64,000 nucleotides of DNA from Hemileia vastatrix. Taxonomy: Eukaryota; Basidiomycota; Pucciniomycetes; Pucciniales; Zaghouaniaceae. Positions within the stretch are counted from its first letter, which is position 1, and the number at the start of each line of letters is the position of its first letter. The position numbers were made by a program, and so were the translations under genes. Location: NCBI GenBank assembly GCA_030280995.1, contig JASXTE010000001.1, forward strand, positions 22,577,106-22,641,105. Direction: 5' to 3'. The notes beneath the pieces were generated by a model. The model was not told the DNA's origin. It made no database searches and worked only from the letters and a program-made list of their open reading frames with translations. Positions 46,798 to 59,647 of the stretch are shown here, piece after piece.

Positions 46798-47570
46798 GGA
46801 TTACAATAGGTCAGCTCACTTGAGGATAATTCAAGTAGATTCTCAATTATTTTCTGTTAATATTTCATTTTTTTTAAATAGGTTATGGAATCTTCTATAT
46901 GTCTCTCATCTCTTTCAAATAATTCTATTTATTTAAAAATTATTCAAAAGGGAAGATTGGATGTGTTATTTTGGATAAAAGATGGAATGGAGATTAGGTT
47001 AAAATGGTGGATAGTAGCTGTGTTATTTTTTAGGGGAATTTTTTCTGCTACCTAGAATAAGGATAAACTGCAATTAAACTAAAAAAATTAAGATTGAAAC
47101 CTTAGTATAATTAATTCAAAAAAAAGTTTTTTGAAAAATCTAAAATTTTTGCTTTTGTCCCCAAGAAAGAGATTAAACTTCCAATTTATGTACTGGGGAG
47201 TTTATGTAGGATTAATGTAGTAATTGGGATGAAAATAAAAATGTGGAATTAGATAAAAATATTTTTGAAAATTATAAAGATTATAATATATTTAATTTTT
47301 AAATGATTATGTTTCTAATTCTTATGAGAATGAGAATTTTAATCAAGCTCATGGTGATGGTAGATCAAAAATGGATTTTATTCCTCAAGTCAAAATGGAT
47401 TTTGATTCAGAAAAGTACAAGAAGGTAGCAAATAAATCTAAGCCTACAAATGGACTTCTACTGGCTGGATTAGATCCACCTTTTAGGAGGCAAATTTTGT
47501 CAAGAGATCTTAATGACAGTCCTTGAGTTAAGTATCCACCTGAATTTTCTGAAACATCAAAATTCACCTA
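46798..47570 (+). other. Decayed Gypsy-5 sequence between protease and RT
   Basis: AT-rich, with only short open segments such as FAFVPKKEIKLPIYVLGS-like pieces in broken frames. Nothing further can be assigned. Confidence 0.4.
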
Positions 47571-50500
47571 TGATAGAATAGGATTTGCTAATTTTGGACC
47601 TGAAGACTGGTTTTCAGTTGAGGAGAAGGAGTTGTTTCTGGATGTGGTGGTAAAGAGGGAAAAGGCATTTGATTTTGTGGAAGAAAAGAGAGCTGTGTTG
47701 AAACATTTTTATGAGCAGCCTTATAAGATTCCTGTGGTATTTCAAAACCATGTCAGACAAAGCCTATTTCAATTCCTGCAGCTCCAAATGAAAACTATCT
47801 TGAAGTCATGAGAGAGAGGATTCATACTGAACTATATGAAGAATCATCATGAATCTATTCTATTCCTGTATTCTGTATCAAGAAACTGAATGGAAATCTC
47901 AGAGTGGTTCATTATCACAGGAAATTAAACAGGATTAAAATAAAAGATGATGGAATACCACCTAGTGCAAAGAATTTTGTAGATGTGTTTTCTGCTATAG
48001 TGTGTTATGGATTAGGTATTATTATGGGGGGATATGATGAGAGATAAAGGCATTCATATTCTAGACCTCTCAATACTTTTGATACTCCACTTAGATGTTT
48101 ACAATTAAGAAGATTATCTCAAGGAGAAAAAAATTCAGTTACTATTTATCATGCTCATATGGCTTGGATTATTCAAGATGAAATTCCTCAATATGCTGGT
48201 ATATTTATTGTTGATGGAGGAATTAAAGAGCCTTCAACAGATTATTATAATGATGTGTTGGAGGAGAATCCAAGGATATAAAAATTTATCTCGGAGTATG
48301 CTTTTACTTTAGAGAGGATTTTGTTTTATATTGAAAAAGCTTGGTTAACTATCTCTGGTTCCAAATTTTTTTTTTGTGCCAGCTTTGAAGAATCTTGGTC
48401 ATGTGGTATGTTAAGTAGGTAGAATTATGTTGAAGAAGAAGGTTAAAAAAATTCAGTCCTTTCCAAGACCCAAAAAATGCTACTGAATTCAGAAAATTTT
48501 AAGGGGTATGAGTTTATGTTAGAATGGTTATCAAAGACTTTTATTTATTGGAAGCTTCACTGAGAAGGTTAACTAGAAAGGATGCAGATTGTGAGTAGGA
48601 TTAAGAGTGTGAAGAGGAATTAGTGAGGTTGAAGAAGGTAGTTTGTGAAGATATTTTGTTACATAAGTTGAATTATAGAAAAGAAGCAGGTAGGATTTAT
48701 TTGGCTGTTGATTCAAGTCAAGTTTCTGCTGGGGCTGTTTTGTCTCAGATGGTTAAAATCTGGTTCTATTAGACCAGTCAGGTATGAATATGTGGTATTT
48801 ACTGAGGTTTAATCAATATATTCTCAGCCAAAGTTGGAGCTATGTAGTGTAAAAAAATCTTAAAGAAACTTCAAAATATTTTATGGGGTCAGCACTTTGA
48901 AATCCAAGTGGATGCTAAATCTTAAATTCAAATAATAAGTACTCCAAGTTTACCAAATTCACCCATGATGTGATGGGTAGCTTTCTTCAAAATTTTTCAT
49001 TCAATTTAGCTCACAAGCTAGTAAAAAATTTACTATGCCAGATGGATTGTCAAAAAGACCACCTACTGAAGACAATTCTTAATCAGAAGATTTTCATGAG
49101 GATATACCTGTTATCAAGTCCAGCACAAAAGGACCTGAATATTTCCCTTACCTCCTCCATGAGTTTAAATTTTCTGTCTGTATATATGTAAATAATGATG
49201 ATGAAATGGAGGATGATTTTTTTTGAAGATGGTGTAGATAAATTTGGTAAAATAAAGGTTGGATATTTAGAAGTGTATTATGATGAAGGAGGTTATATGT
49301 GTGGAATAGTAGATGTTTGAAGAATGGTGTGTATGTGGGAGAGTAAAATTTGGTTAAAGAGAGGCTTGAAGAAGGTGTTGAGGTAGGTGAAGGAAATTGG
49401 GTTATAACAAGGTTTGATTAAAGGTGTATTAAACAGGAAGAGGTTTTTGTAAATTTGGTGAAAGAGATGTTGGTTGGTTCTGAAGAAGCTGATGAAAGTT
49501 CTTATCTAACCAGTAAGTAAAATAAAGGAATTAAAATTTTGTTTTTCTCAATTGTAGATGATTTAGGTGATAGGTAAGTGACCCCCAATGTAGTTATTAT
49601 AGATTTTGAAGATGAAGTCTGGGGTCAGAAAGGTTTTTATTATATGATGGTAAAATATTTTTTAACTCTGGAAAGGACAGAGAATTGTGATGATGAAGAT
49701 TTGGTGGCTATCAAAAGGAATTACTTAAATTTTTATTTATCAGGTAGAAGGTTGATCAAGAGGAGGAATTTGTCATTACTTGGAGAAAAGATCAAGATTT
49801 GGTTTACAAATCACTACATGAAGATCTTAGGAATAGAGGTATAAGTGAAACTTATAGGAGAATGGCTGATTGATTATATAGGCCTGGAATGATGATGGCA
49901 GTTAAACAGTGGATTTAGGCATTTGAAGAGTTACAATAGAGAAGCTAATTATGGTGAAAGAACCTGGACATGGAACTGGTGAAAACAATCTTTTGGTAGG
50001 CTTAGTTTGAATGTTGTTAATATAAAGGAGTGAATAAATAAATATTTTATTGTAGTCAGAGACTATTTATATGGATGGTTTGAAGCAGCCTCTCTTATTA
50101 ATTTGAATGCCATAATGGGACAGACTTCTTGATGAAGGAATGAGTGTATAGATATGGTGTTATGAGATTTGTGACAGTTGATGGAGGGCCTGAATTTGGG
50201 TCTGAGTTTAGAGAACCATATCAAGAGTTGGGTCAATAATTAGGGTAACAACCCCTTCTTATCCTAAATCTGAATGAATGGTAGAAAGAATTCAACAAGT
50301 TCAAAAGGATTTTTTGGTTAAAATTTGTGGAACAAATGCAGAAAAATCGAGTCACTATTTACCATTGGTATTATTTTCTGACAAAACCACAGTGCACAGG
50401 ATAATTGGCTATTAACCTTACAAACTAGTTTTTGGCCAAAAATCAGGTTTTCCAGTTTATTTAGAAGCTGAATCATATCTTGGAGTAGATTAGGATGATA

Positions 50501-50853
50501 TCAAAATTACTGAAGAATTATTATTTTCAAAAATAATGCAGCTAGAAAAGAATGAAGATTACTTAGAGAAGGAATATTTCAAAATGATCATGATCCAAAA
50601 TCAGTCACTTAGATATTGGGATAAGTGGTTGGCTCATTGAATAAAAATCCCTTTGAAGACAGAAGGTATGGTGTTGGTGTATAATAGAAGTTTAGAAAGT
50701 CTGTGGGGGAAGATTTTTTTTGATAGATGGAATGGAACATACAGAGTCAGAGAGCTGGTGTCTGGAATTCCATATGTTTTAGAAGAGTTGGATGGTGTTT
50801 TTTTGAGGAAGAGGGTAGAAGCCAATCAAATTAAGCAGTTCTATCCAAGCTGA
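47571..50853 (+). pseudogene. Gypsy-5 Pol relic (RT, RNase H, integrase)
   Basis: RT pieces: FTYDRIGFANFGPEDWFSVE, KAFDFVEEKRAVLKHFYEQP, KIPVV, YSIPVFCIKKLNGNLRVVHY, FDTPLRCLQLRRLSQGEKNS, and the catalytic motif decayed to YAGIFIVDGG. RNase H: IYLAVDSSQVSAGAVLSQM. Integrase pieces near 50060-50240 (DYLYGWFEAASLINLN, TVDGGPEFGSEFRE) and the C-terminal module VLVYNRSLESLWGKIFFDRW, PYVLEELDGVFLRKRVEANQ ending at 50853. This matches a basidiomycete Gypsy lineage without chromodomain that differs clearly from Gypsy-1 to Gypsy-4. Many stops and shifts. Confidence 0.75.
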
Positions 50854-53214
50854 ACCAGGAGTGCTGAGAAATAACTCCAAAAAAAGGATAAACTACCCTA
50901 TATTATTATCAAGATACAATTGTTAAATTGTTTCAATACCAAATTGTTTTTATGGTGAAGAATTAGGATGTATGTGCGTTATTTTTGATAGAAGTGTTCT
51001 TAGGGGAGCCTTCTGAATTTTATTTTGACAAGTTTTGGGGAAATTGATGGGTTGGATGCTCTATACAAAATTACACCACAATGTTCATTATAATGTTTGC
51101 TTTGTTTCTAGTTGAATCCTGACTTTATTTTTTGATATACAGAAACTCCACTAAGACTTTAAACTGGAAAACTACAATAACAACCAAATAGGATTATTTG
51201 AATTCAGGGCTCAAGATTTATTTTTAATTTTTTATGTTTTTTTATATGTTTTGTTTAAATTTTTAATGATTTATCTTATGTTTAATTTTAGTAGAGAGAT
51301 GATTACTGGTGGTCTCCAAACATTCTTACCAATTAGAGGTAGCCAACCCAGTTATCATTAATATAATTATTTAATGTTCCTATTTGTGTTTTTTAATAAT
51401 TCTTTATTTTATTTTTGCTCCTGTGTATCCACATAAAGGTGCACTTAGATGTGGGCACAATTTTAGGTGTTTGGCTCATCATATGGCTGAAGAACATCTT
51501 ATAAAATTTTTATTTTCATTTTAAAAATTTAAAAATTTCTTCAAAATTTATTTCAAAAAAAAATAAATTATTATTTAAAAATTATTATGATATTTAAATT
51601 TAAAATTTTTATTTATTCTATATTTAATTTTATTTAATTTTAATTTTCATTATTATTTCCTTTATCATTTTATTATTATTTTATTTTATTTTCATTTTAA
51701 GACTAAAAGTAGGGTCTATTAGTCTTCAAAAATTATTAGATTCTATTGTTATGATATGTTGTTAGTCCTCCAAGACTTTAAACTGCCTGGCTTTCAAGAT
51801 TTCTTCAAAAAATATAATTTGTGGTTACTTTAAATTTTTTAGTCCTTCAAGACTTTAAATTGAAAATTTATGAATATTTTGGTTTCTGTTATCTGGTTAT
51901 GCTAGTCCATCAAGACTTAAAACTGAAATCAGAAGTAGAATTTCAAGATTTTATGGATAATTTTTTCCTTGGAACTTTTTGGGTAATTTGTAGTGTTCAT
52001 CTAAGACCTTAAACTGAAAGTTTTTTGTTTGGTAAATATTGTGTTGGAGATGTTGTAATGAAAAGTTGGAAGGGTAATATGAATGCTAAATTTTTATATT
52101 GATCTTTTGGAGGCTATTTTAGTTAAATATTTGATGGTGAAGACTGTGATAAAATGGATCTCCCATGAAGTTAAACAGGTAATTTGATAAAAGCTTTTTT
52201 CATCAACAAATTATACTGGCAAGTCAACATTCTTTGGTCCCCATTACCTTAAACTGGTATTTCAACAAAAGCTTTGTCTACCAAGACAATAAACTGGAAA
52301 TTTAAAGATGTTTAAAGCTCAATTCACTCTTTTAATTTATTAGTGTCCACCAAGACTCTAAACTGGATACTTAATAATTAGGAAAATTTAATCATTTTGA
52401 GAAAAAGGTGAAGGACAAACTTTTGGAAAAGAATGGACTCAAAATTTTGTAATGGAATTATGATTTATGGAACTTAAAATTGGTTAGTATCATGAAAATT
52501 GTGGTTCAAACTTGGTCTGAAAGAAAGGAAATAATTTCTTGCAATTATTAGGGGGTATCAAAGTTAGAAATCTTCCATTTCAAAATACCTCTTTTTTCCA
52601 CCAAATCAACCATGATTTTTTTTAAAGTATGCCATCTTGTATCCCCAAAACATATTTTCACTGAGAATTAATATCATGCTTCTGGATTTCTTTTTGTGTT
52701 GTGAGATAGCTTTTAAATAATTACAAATTTCTAACTTTGATACCCCCTATTTTAAAAATGGTTATATGGTTGGGTATTTAATATGAAATTGTGATGAAGG
52801 ACCATTTGAAGATGGATTAGTAGTTTAATTAGTAGTGAGCCTCATTTTAGGCTATTTAGGAGGAAGCTTTGAGGACCTAATTTCAGGAATTGAATCATTG
52901 TATTCAGCTAAGTAGGTGTAAAGAATACTCTGTCATGCTGTGAAAAATTGTGACTTGTAGAGGAGTCTGGAGGGATTCAAACCTCATTTTCAGTAGATGG
53001 GTTCATCACAAAATCAAAATGGTTTTTTATATTTCAGTTTGATAATAATGAATTCAGAATGAAAGATGGGTTACAAAGAAGGATGTACCAGAAATCAATT
53101 TTTAAAAATAATTACAGAATAAAGTTATGGAAAGAGTGGAAAAAAGTTGAATATTTTATTGATCAGTTATGAAAATTTAAAAGAATGAGAACATTCTTCA
53201 TTGGAGGGAGGATC
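50854..53214. repeat. Gypsy-5 3' region with dispersed AAGACTTTAAACTG motif copies
   Basis: About eight imperfect copies of (G/T)TCCAYCAAGACTTTAAACTGRAA lie near 51147, 51763, 51841, 51903, 51994, 52240, 52276 and 52345, all in the plus orientation. Between 51500 and 51720 the sequence is almost pure A/T. No coding region is supported. A MITE sits at 52551. Confidence 0.6.
52551..52747. mobile_element. MITE-B, 197 bp, inverted copy of MITE-A
   Basis: Starts GGGGGTATCAAAGTTAGAAAT and ends ATTTCTAACTTTGATACCCCC, a 21-base exact terminal inverted repeat. The interior is the reverse complement of MITE-A. The left flank is TATTA, the right flank TATTT. Confidence 0.8.
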
Positions 53215-54245
53215 TGGTAGTCAAAAGTTAAGTATAGATTTTAAATTGTCTTTAAATTATTTTTGGATGCTTATTTAATGATTTAAGTGGTTATATTGAA
53301 TTTAAATTAATTTTATTATAAAGAAAATTGGTTATATAAAGCATAAAAGGTGGTTATAAAAATGCTCAAGATGATATAATTATTTTATGGTCAAAAATAT
53401 TTTTTACAGGCTGAAAAGTGTATTGAAATAAACTTCAAGTTGTAAAAGACCCTTCTGGAACTTTTGTGGAATTTTTCAAATTTTTCAAATATTTTTAATA
53501 ATTTATTTAAATTTGATGATTTTTAATTTTATGGACAGGGCTGAAGAGACTACAAAAAAACCCAAAAATTAATTTTCAGCAATAAATCTATTATCAATAT
53601 ATTTTGTAGATTATTTAGATTACTTTTAAGTCTCTAATTGAGTCCAGAAGTCCAGAAAAGCTCTAGATGAACTCTAAATGGGCTCTAGAGTGGAAATTGA
53701 GGCATGTGACTGGACTATGCATATATTAGCTTGTAAAATAGAATGAAGATAGTATAGAAAATCATCAAAAATTGAATTTAACAACCAATAGCACATAAAA
53801 ATAACCATTATAACATAATATTACATAAATAACAATACCATTATATTTTTAACATTTTACTAATTACAACAAATATTTTACATAAAACTTCATAAAAATA
53901 TACTTTTACGGTAGCATTTGAAAGGTCAAAACCTCAGGGAATTAATTATAAAATTATTTTCATAAAATAAAAACCTTATAAAAATATATATTTACAATCA
54001 TTTAAATAAATTTTTACTGATACAACTTTTTGTTTTATTTCACTATATTTTCTGAAGAACACAAATTCTAACATCTAAAAACTGTTAATTAAAATGTATC
54101 AACAAGTTATTTCTTTATCAAGTGTAAATTATACCTTAGATTATTGAGAACACTTATTTTACTTATAGGGACAGGCTTTTTTGCTGGCTTATCCAATTCA
54201 CTTGGATTCTGCTTACAGCAAGGTGATTGTAAGAGTATTTCTACA
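53215..54245 (+). repeat. LTR5c, probable 3' LTR of Gypsy-5
   Basis: Colinear with LTR5a and LTR5b (ACTATGCATATA, CACAAATTCTAACATCTAAAAA, GGATTCTGCTTACAGCAAGG) and preceded by a purine tract. Confidence 0.6.
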
Positions 54246-54329
54246 GTGTATAGTAAAATAAAACTTTATGTAATATTAGAAAAATAAAATAGACAGAAAT
54301 CCAACAATAAGTTGTTCTTACACCACTCA

Positions 54330-54860
54330 TTTCTATCAATAATATATCACAAACCAATTTTCTTTACAAAACATTTTAACTTCACTTTACTAAGAGCCTT
54401 AGTAAAACTATCTGAAATCATGTCAGTTGAATGAGTGTATTAAAGATTAATTTCACTAGTTGTCAATTCTCTCTTATCCAATGAAATTGTATCTCTACAT
54501 GTTTATTCCTAACATAAAACATAGGAATTCTACATAGTGAGATTTAACCCTGATTATCAAATATTTTTTTTTGAAGGTGATTTCCAATTGAAGCCAAGAT
54601 TTCTGAGTAGAGTCTGCATCCATATGCCTTTCTGCCCTGCATCAAATGTTACCTTTCATTCAGCTTCTGTTTTACTAAGAGATACTGTGGTTTGTTTCTT
54701 TCAACTACAACTAATTGCGGTACTAATGATTATGAGCACATATCCTGTGGTCAAATGTAAAGTAATTTGACATACTGCCTGTCTCTGGAAAATCTATCCA
54801 CAAGGTTGAGGGTTTTCCTGAGTAAGTGAGATTTGAAAGGTAAGTTTGAGACTTCTTTGA
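54330..54860 (-). pseudogene. Ty1/copia RNase H relic
   Basis: Reading leftwards: TGYVLIIISTAISCS, KKQTTVSLSKTEAE, FDAGQKGIWMQTLLRNLGF, HVEIQFHWIREN and STDMISDSFTKALSKVKLKC. These are the closing motifs of copia polyproteins (SLSxTEAE, HIDxxxHxxRE, DxxADxxTKAL). Stops and a frameshift are present. No LTR could be assigned with confidence. Confidence 0.7.
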
Positions 54861-56040
54861 GCTACAGAGAAATACCCTGAAGAAGAAGTTCAAATAAATT
54901 GCAAAAGAACTTATCCTGATTCAAAATTTGTTTGAGGGGAGTATTAATATATATGTAAAGGTTATACTAATATTATAAGAAATCTTAAAAAGTTTTGGAA
55001 ACTTAATAATTAAGAGAGATGATTTAAGGGATTTAGAATTGACTTAGAGTTCATTATTAAGAAAAGGAAGGAAAAAATAAAAGACCAATATATATTACTA
55101 TAAACTCAACTACTATTGCAACAAAATTATAATTAAATTCTAAGGAACATCAAACAAAAACCAACACAATTTATATAGACAGCTCCACCTTGCATTGATC
55201 ACTCTAATAAAAGCTATCACCACATCACAGAACATCTAAAATTAACACCTTTTCCTACTAACAGACACAATAGCACACATTTAATATATTTCATCAACTA
55301 TATCACTAATAGTACCTTGATCTGCTTACGTTGAAAAGTATAAACATGTAATTGAACTAATAGACTATTATAAATTTAGTAATTTAGATAGATTGAAGTT
55401 GAATATAAGAGTTGGAATGGAGAATAAAAAGGAAAAATAGTTTCTAGGATAATGTTGCTTCTGCACTTTGAACATGAGTTTAATTGAAATGATTATGCCC
55501 TGAATTATGGACATATTGGGCTGATTTTCTTTGAGTGTTACACTTCTTTTGAAAGATTCTTGAGTATAAGATGTGAGCTTTTTTTAGTGTGAAAGCTCTT
55601 CATTAGCTTTATCACTTGTATTACTTCATCTAAAAATATACCCCCTTTAATTTATTTAAATTTTAAAATATTTATTCAATTCCTGAATAACACAATCGCA
55701 AACCTAACCCACCTTACCCTTGTGCTGATGCAGGAGCTCTCAGGCATAAGTTCAAACATCATGAATGGCTTGTGTGGCTGTAGAATTGTTATGTGTTGAA
55801 ATATCAGCAAATTGAAATCCTCACAGTAATTTCAAATGTTTTCAATAAAAAAGAGTAGCCTGAAACACATTATAGAAAAATGCATGCATAAAGGAACAGT
55901 TTTCATTGACCAAACTTTGGTCAATCACTTGATATAGAGCAGTTGCCAAGGATATATTGGGTGTGGCCATCAAGGATCATTTTGTATTTGGAAGAGGAAG
56001 AACTAATGAGTAAAGGGGAATGAAGAAACATTTATGACTC
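54861..56040. other. AT-rich stretch, no gene seen
   Basis: Contains TTTGAGGGGAGTATTAATATAT near 54930, reminiscent of a copia polypurine tract and LTR start, but no matching end. Nothing else recognised. Confidence 0.4.
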
Positions 56041-56752
56041 TGGGTTGCCAACCTTAATTTGGGAAAAAATCAGTTGAAAGAGTAGGAGGAGGTGGTGGTG
56101 GATGAATTAATTGAGGAAAGAGTCAAGCTGGTTTTTGAAACAGCTCCTACCCCAAAATGTCAAAAAAGGGTCTTCATTGACAACAATGATGATGAGAAAG
56201 AAGTGAAGCTGATTGGACCAAATTACCCAACCTTACTTCTTAAGCAAGACACCAAGTTTGAAATAAGTGTTTAAGTTTAATTTATTTGTTTTAATAAGTA
56301 CTTTGTCAAAACAGAAAAGGTGATTGTTGTGGAACCTCAAATTGAGGACAAATGAGATCTTAAAGCTGGTCTTTTGAGTATTATCAATACTAAACCCATT
56401 GTTACCACCATGAAAGATGAAGAAGACCTAGAACAAGTTTGTTCTAGAAGACTCAGTTATGCTCACTGAAATACCTTTTTCAAGTATTTATGCAAAAAGG
56501 TCAATAAAATTGTAGATGCCGCTTTGTATGATGTAGCGAAAGAGGTACTTGACATTGGAAATGTTGTTCCAGTTGGGGAGGAAGAAGTTTTTGAGAAAAT
56601 TCAAAAAGAAATTCTTCAAGTGTTGGATAATATGAGAGATTTGATTCAAAGGAAAATAGGGGAAAGAACTAAGAAGAGAGGAAGGAAAAAGGAAAAAAGA
56701 AAGAAAATGAAAAAAGTGAAAAATTTACATACAGTTATCTTGTATATATAGA
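56041..56752 (+). pseudogene. Unrecognised coding remnant, acidic then lysine-rich
   Basis: Open pieces: a Val/Glu-rich segment (VVDELIEERVKLVFETAPTP, KCQKRVFIDNNDDEKEVKLI), a middle piece with SIINTKPIVTTMKDEEDLEQ, and YDVAKEVLDIGNVVPVGEEE followed by an amphipathic helix and a basic end (KKRGRKKEKRKKMKKVKN). Stops at about 56272 and 56353 break it. I do not know the family. Codon-like order suggests an old transposon or host gene fragment, but chance cannot be excluded. Confidence 0.3.
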
Positions 56753-57469
56753 TTTTTTTTAATTTTAATTTTATTATGAATGTATTTTTTTTTAAAAGAA
56801 ATGAGTAGAGTAGTTGTGAAAAAAAATTTATTTGAAAGAAAGAAAAAATTGAGATAAGTTTGAGTAAGTAGATTTGATGAGAAAAAGAAAATTTTGTTTA
56901 GGTTTGTTTTATTTTATTTAATTTAATCAGGTTAAGGGAAAAAAAAATTTTTCTATTACATTAAAAGAGAAGAAAAATTTAAAAAGAAAGAAATTTTATT
57001 TAAAAGATAATTTGAAGATAAGAGAGAATTTGTTTTGGGTGGTTTTGTGAAATTTTATATGGTTTGAGAGCTTTAAAACAGAAAGAAAAAATAAATGAAG
57101 AAAAGAAAATAAAGAGAAGAAACTTAAAAATATAGATTTGAGTTAATTTATATTTAGAAGTTTGTTTTAAAGAAAAGAGATTTGAAAGAAGAGAAAAAAA
57201 TAAAGGAAAACAACATAAATATATTTTTAATTATTTAAGAAAAATGAACTTTGATTTTAATTATAATCACAATTTATTTTTATTATTATTTTATTTATCT
57301 TAGTTTTAATTTAATTTAGGTTTTGAGAAAGAAAGAAATAAAAAATAATAAAAGAAAAAAAATTAATTTTTTTTTTTAGATTTAGAAAAGATGTTTTAAA
57401 GTTAAGAAAATAGAAAAAAAAGTTTTAAGGTTAAGGTTTAGAATGATATTTTAAATAAAAATATTTTAA
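56753..57469. repeat. Purine-rich low-complexity stretch
   Basis: The plus strand is dominated by A and G (runs like AAAGAAAGAAAAAA) with T but almost no C over about 700 bases. No ORF of note. Confidence 0.6.
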
Positions 57470-58376
57470 AACTTCTGGAGCATTAGAATAATTTACAGCT
57501 GGATCCCATGATGTTTTATTTGAGTCACCAAGGTGACCTTCTCATTCCACAAGATATTGAAGTTTCCCCTTGAGCCTTCTTGAGTCAGGAATCCTACTTA
57601 CTTCACAATCTAGATGATCTTCCACTTTGACCAGTTCAGGAGTAGCTTAGCTCTATCAAAGGTATATTTCTTGAGCTAGCTCCAGGAGAGGTACATTTAA
57701 AACGGGAAAAATTGATTGCAATTTCAAGGATAACTTGAGTCATAGTGCATTTTAAGAGACTTCTGAGCTGATTTAAAATGGTCCCAAGTGCTTCTCAGAT
57801 AGTTTCTTATATGTTCAAGTTATTCAAACATTTTAAGAGTCAACTCATACTTTAAAAAGTGGAGAGATTGTAAATTTTTGTCAGGATTTTCTTGTATCTT
57901 TTTTACACCACTTTGAGGTTGGATTGAAGTTTTCCTTGAAGTTGTGTGATGTTTTAAAGATACTGTTCAGCAGGATAATTTGCTCCTATGTGAGTTGGAT
58001 TAAATTGGGGATTTTGTCCATAGATTTTTTTGAAGAGTCAGACAATTTTTTGTAGGCAAATTTGGAAAATGGCAGCCATTTGGTCCTATTTACTTGTTGA
58101 TAATCAAAATACATTTGAAAATATTGTTCAAGGAATTGATTTACTCTTTCAGTTTACCCATCTTTTTCAGGATTATAGGCTGTAGAAAGATTAATTTGAA
58201 TATTTAGTTTCCACAGAGTTAACTCCAGAAAGTAGAAAGAAACAGAGAATCCCTTTTAGAAATAATATCAGAAGAAAATAAATGTTTAAAAAATATTCTA
58301 GAAAAAATTTAGATAATTCTTTTGCAGTAATAGTAGTATTAGTTTTTACGAAAATTGACATTTTAGAGAATGTATC
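57470..58376 (-). pseudogene. Gypsy relic of another family: integrase end and chromodomain
   Basis: Reading leftwards from the Gypsy-4 boundary: KTNTTITAKELSKFF, LSTAYNPEKDG, ERVNQFLEQYFQMYFDYQQ, WLPFSKFAYKK, and near the end CEVSRIPDSRRLKGKLQYLV with a chromodomain-like DSNKTSWDPA. This resembles the common fungal chromovirus in which the integrase HPQTDGQTERVNQ motif and a C-terminal chromodomain occur; here the catalytic-Glu block reads with a stop before TERVNQ. It is truncated at 58376 by Gypsy-4. Confidence 0.7.
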
Positions 58377-59614
58377 TGTCGGTCAGTAGTCTAGAAGAGA
58401 GGAAGAAAAATGGGAAGAAGTAGAAGAGGAGAAGGAGGAAAGGATTATGGGTAATAAAAGAAATAAAATTTATAGAAATTATTTAATTTATTGAGGAGAA
58501 TCAACGACGTATTTCATGAGAGGTGACAAAAGTGAGGTTCTTATTAAATAATAATATTATTCTAATGTAAGGGCTATGCGTGGCAAACACTGTGATCACT
58601 ATCAGACTTAAAGCAACCTTTAAATTGTTATATAGAATTTTAATTAGAATTTTATTACTAATAAAAAGAATATAAACGTAATGTAAAAGTGTATTTAATT
58701 TGTTGAGTGTATAATAAGTGATGCCTCTACAGGGGATTATCCAAGGCCCTTTTTTAGGCAATGGTCCCCTGAAGCGCTACAAATGACTATATACAAAAGA
58801 GTAATGAAGTAAAACAAAAAGATAAGAGTAGAAATTTGTAACATAGTAACTATGAAAAATAACAAGTATCCCAATTAAGACTGTAAAATTCCCATCCCAC
58901 ATTCCCCAAATTAGTTTCTATAGATTAATAAGTAACTAAACAACCATGTGATCTACTAACTATGGGAAAAACAAATCAAAACAAGTAATACAATCTGTTT
59001 TCAGTATTTCTAAGTGAAACAATTGACATGTTTTGACACAACAAGGTATGCAATCAATTTAATTCAGCATAAGTTTATATAATTTAATTGTTTTCACTTA
59101 TGTAGTTAAATACTAGTTAACTGAAACAATTAATTAAATTACTTTGAGAAATTATAATACTATTTTATAAAATAAGTATTATAATTTATTTAATTTTCTT
59201 TCTGACACAATTAAGGGTCAAAAGAAGCGCCATTACTTATTGTTTAATACTATATGGAAGATGTAATTTAATATATAAATGTAAATAATTAATTTAAATA
59301 TATTATAAGTCAATTTTACACTTATAATTATAATATATATTTTTAACTAATTAAATATTATTTTATAATTATTAAATAGATTAAAATGCGCCATTTATTT
59401 GTAGAATATAAAATATATTATGTTTAATTTAAATGTATAAAATTTATATAAATAATAAAATCAATATAACACTTATATGTAATAAGATATTTATATAATT
59501 TTATTATGCAATAAAATATTAATTTATATACATTAAATATAATTCATACGCCCTCTTTCAGGTTCTATAAGGTAACACATCATTTACTGGGCTCCTGGAA
59601 TAGCCTGGCTGACA
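58377..59614 (-). repeat. Gypsy-4 3' LTR
   Basis: 1238 bp, TGTCGGTCAG to GCCTGGCTGACA as read on the plus strand, matching 27353-28604 in reverse. It is followed by CTCCCTCACTC, the purine tract on the other strand. Confidence 0.9.
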
Positions 59615-59647
59615 CTCCCTCACTCTAAAAAAACAATAAAAAAAATG

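Larger units (their letters stand above)
32790..54245 (+). mobile_element. Gypsy-5, very old Ty3/Gypsy element of a separate lineage, interrupted three times
   Basis: Three related LTR copies of about 1.05 kb occur at 32790, 45711 and 53215, all ending AAGAGT(C/A)TTTCTACA. The first is followed by a primer-site-like TGGCACCCAACCTGGGG and gag-like sequence; the last is preceded by a purine run (GGAGGGAGGATC). Between them one can trace gag, protease, RT, RNase H and integrase in order. The body is split by Gypsy-2 (36267-45112), the middle LTR copy and a MITE. I could not find a clean target duplication for the outer ends, so joining the first and last LTR into one element is inference. Confidence 0.55.

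Noticed and set aside
54537..54770. Plus-strand ORF with Cys/Phe-rich product
   Set aside because: It is the complement of the copia RNase H relic.
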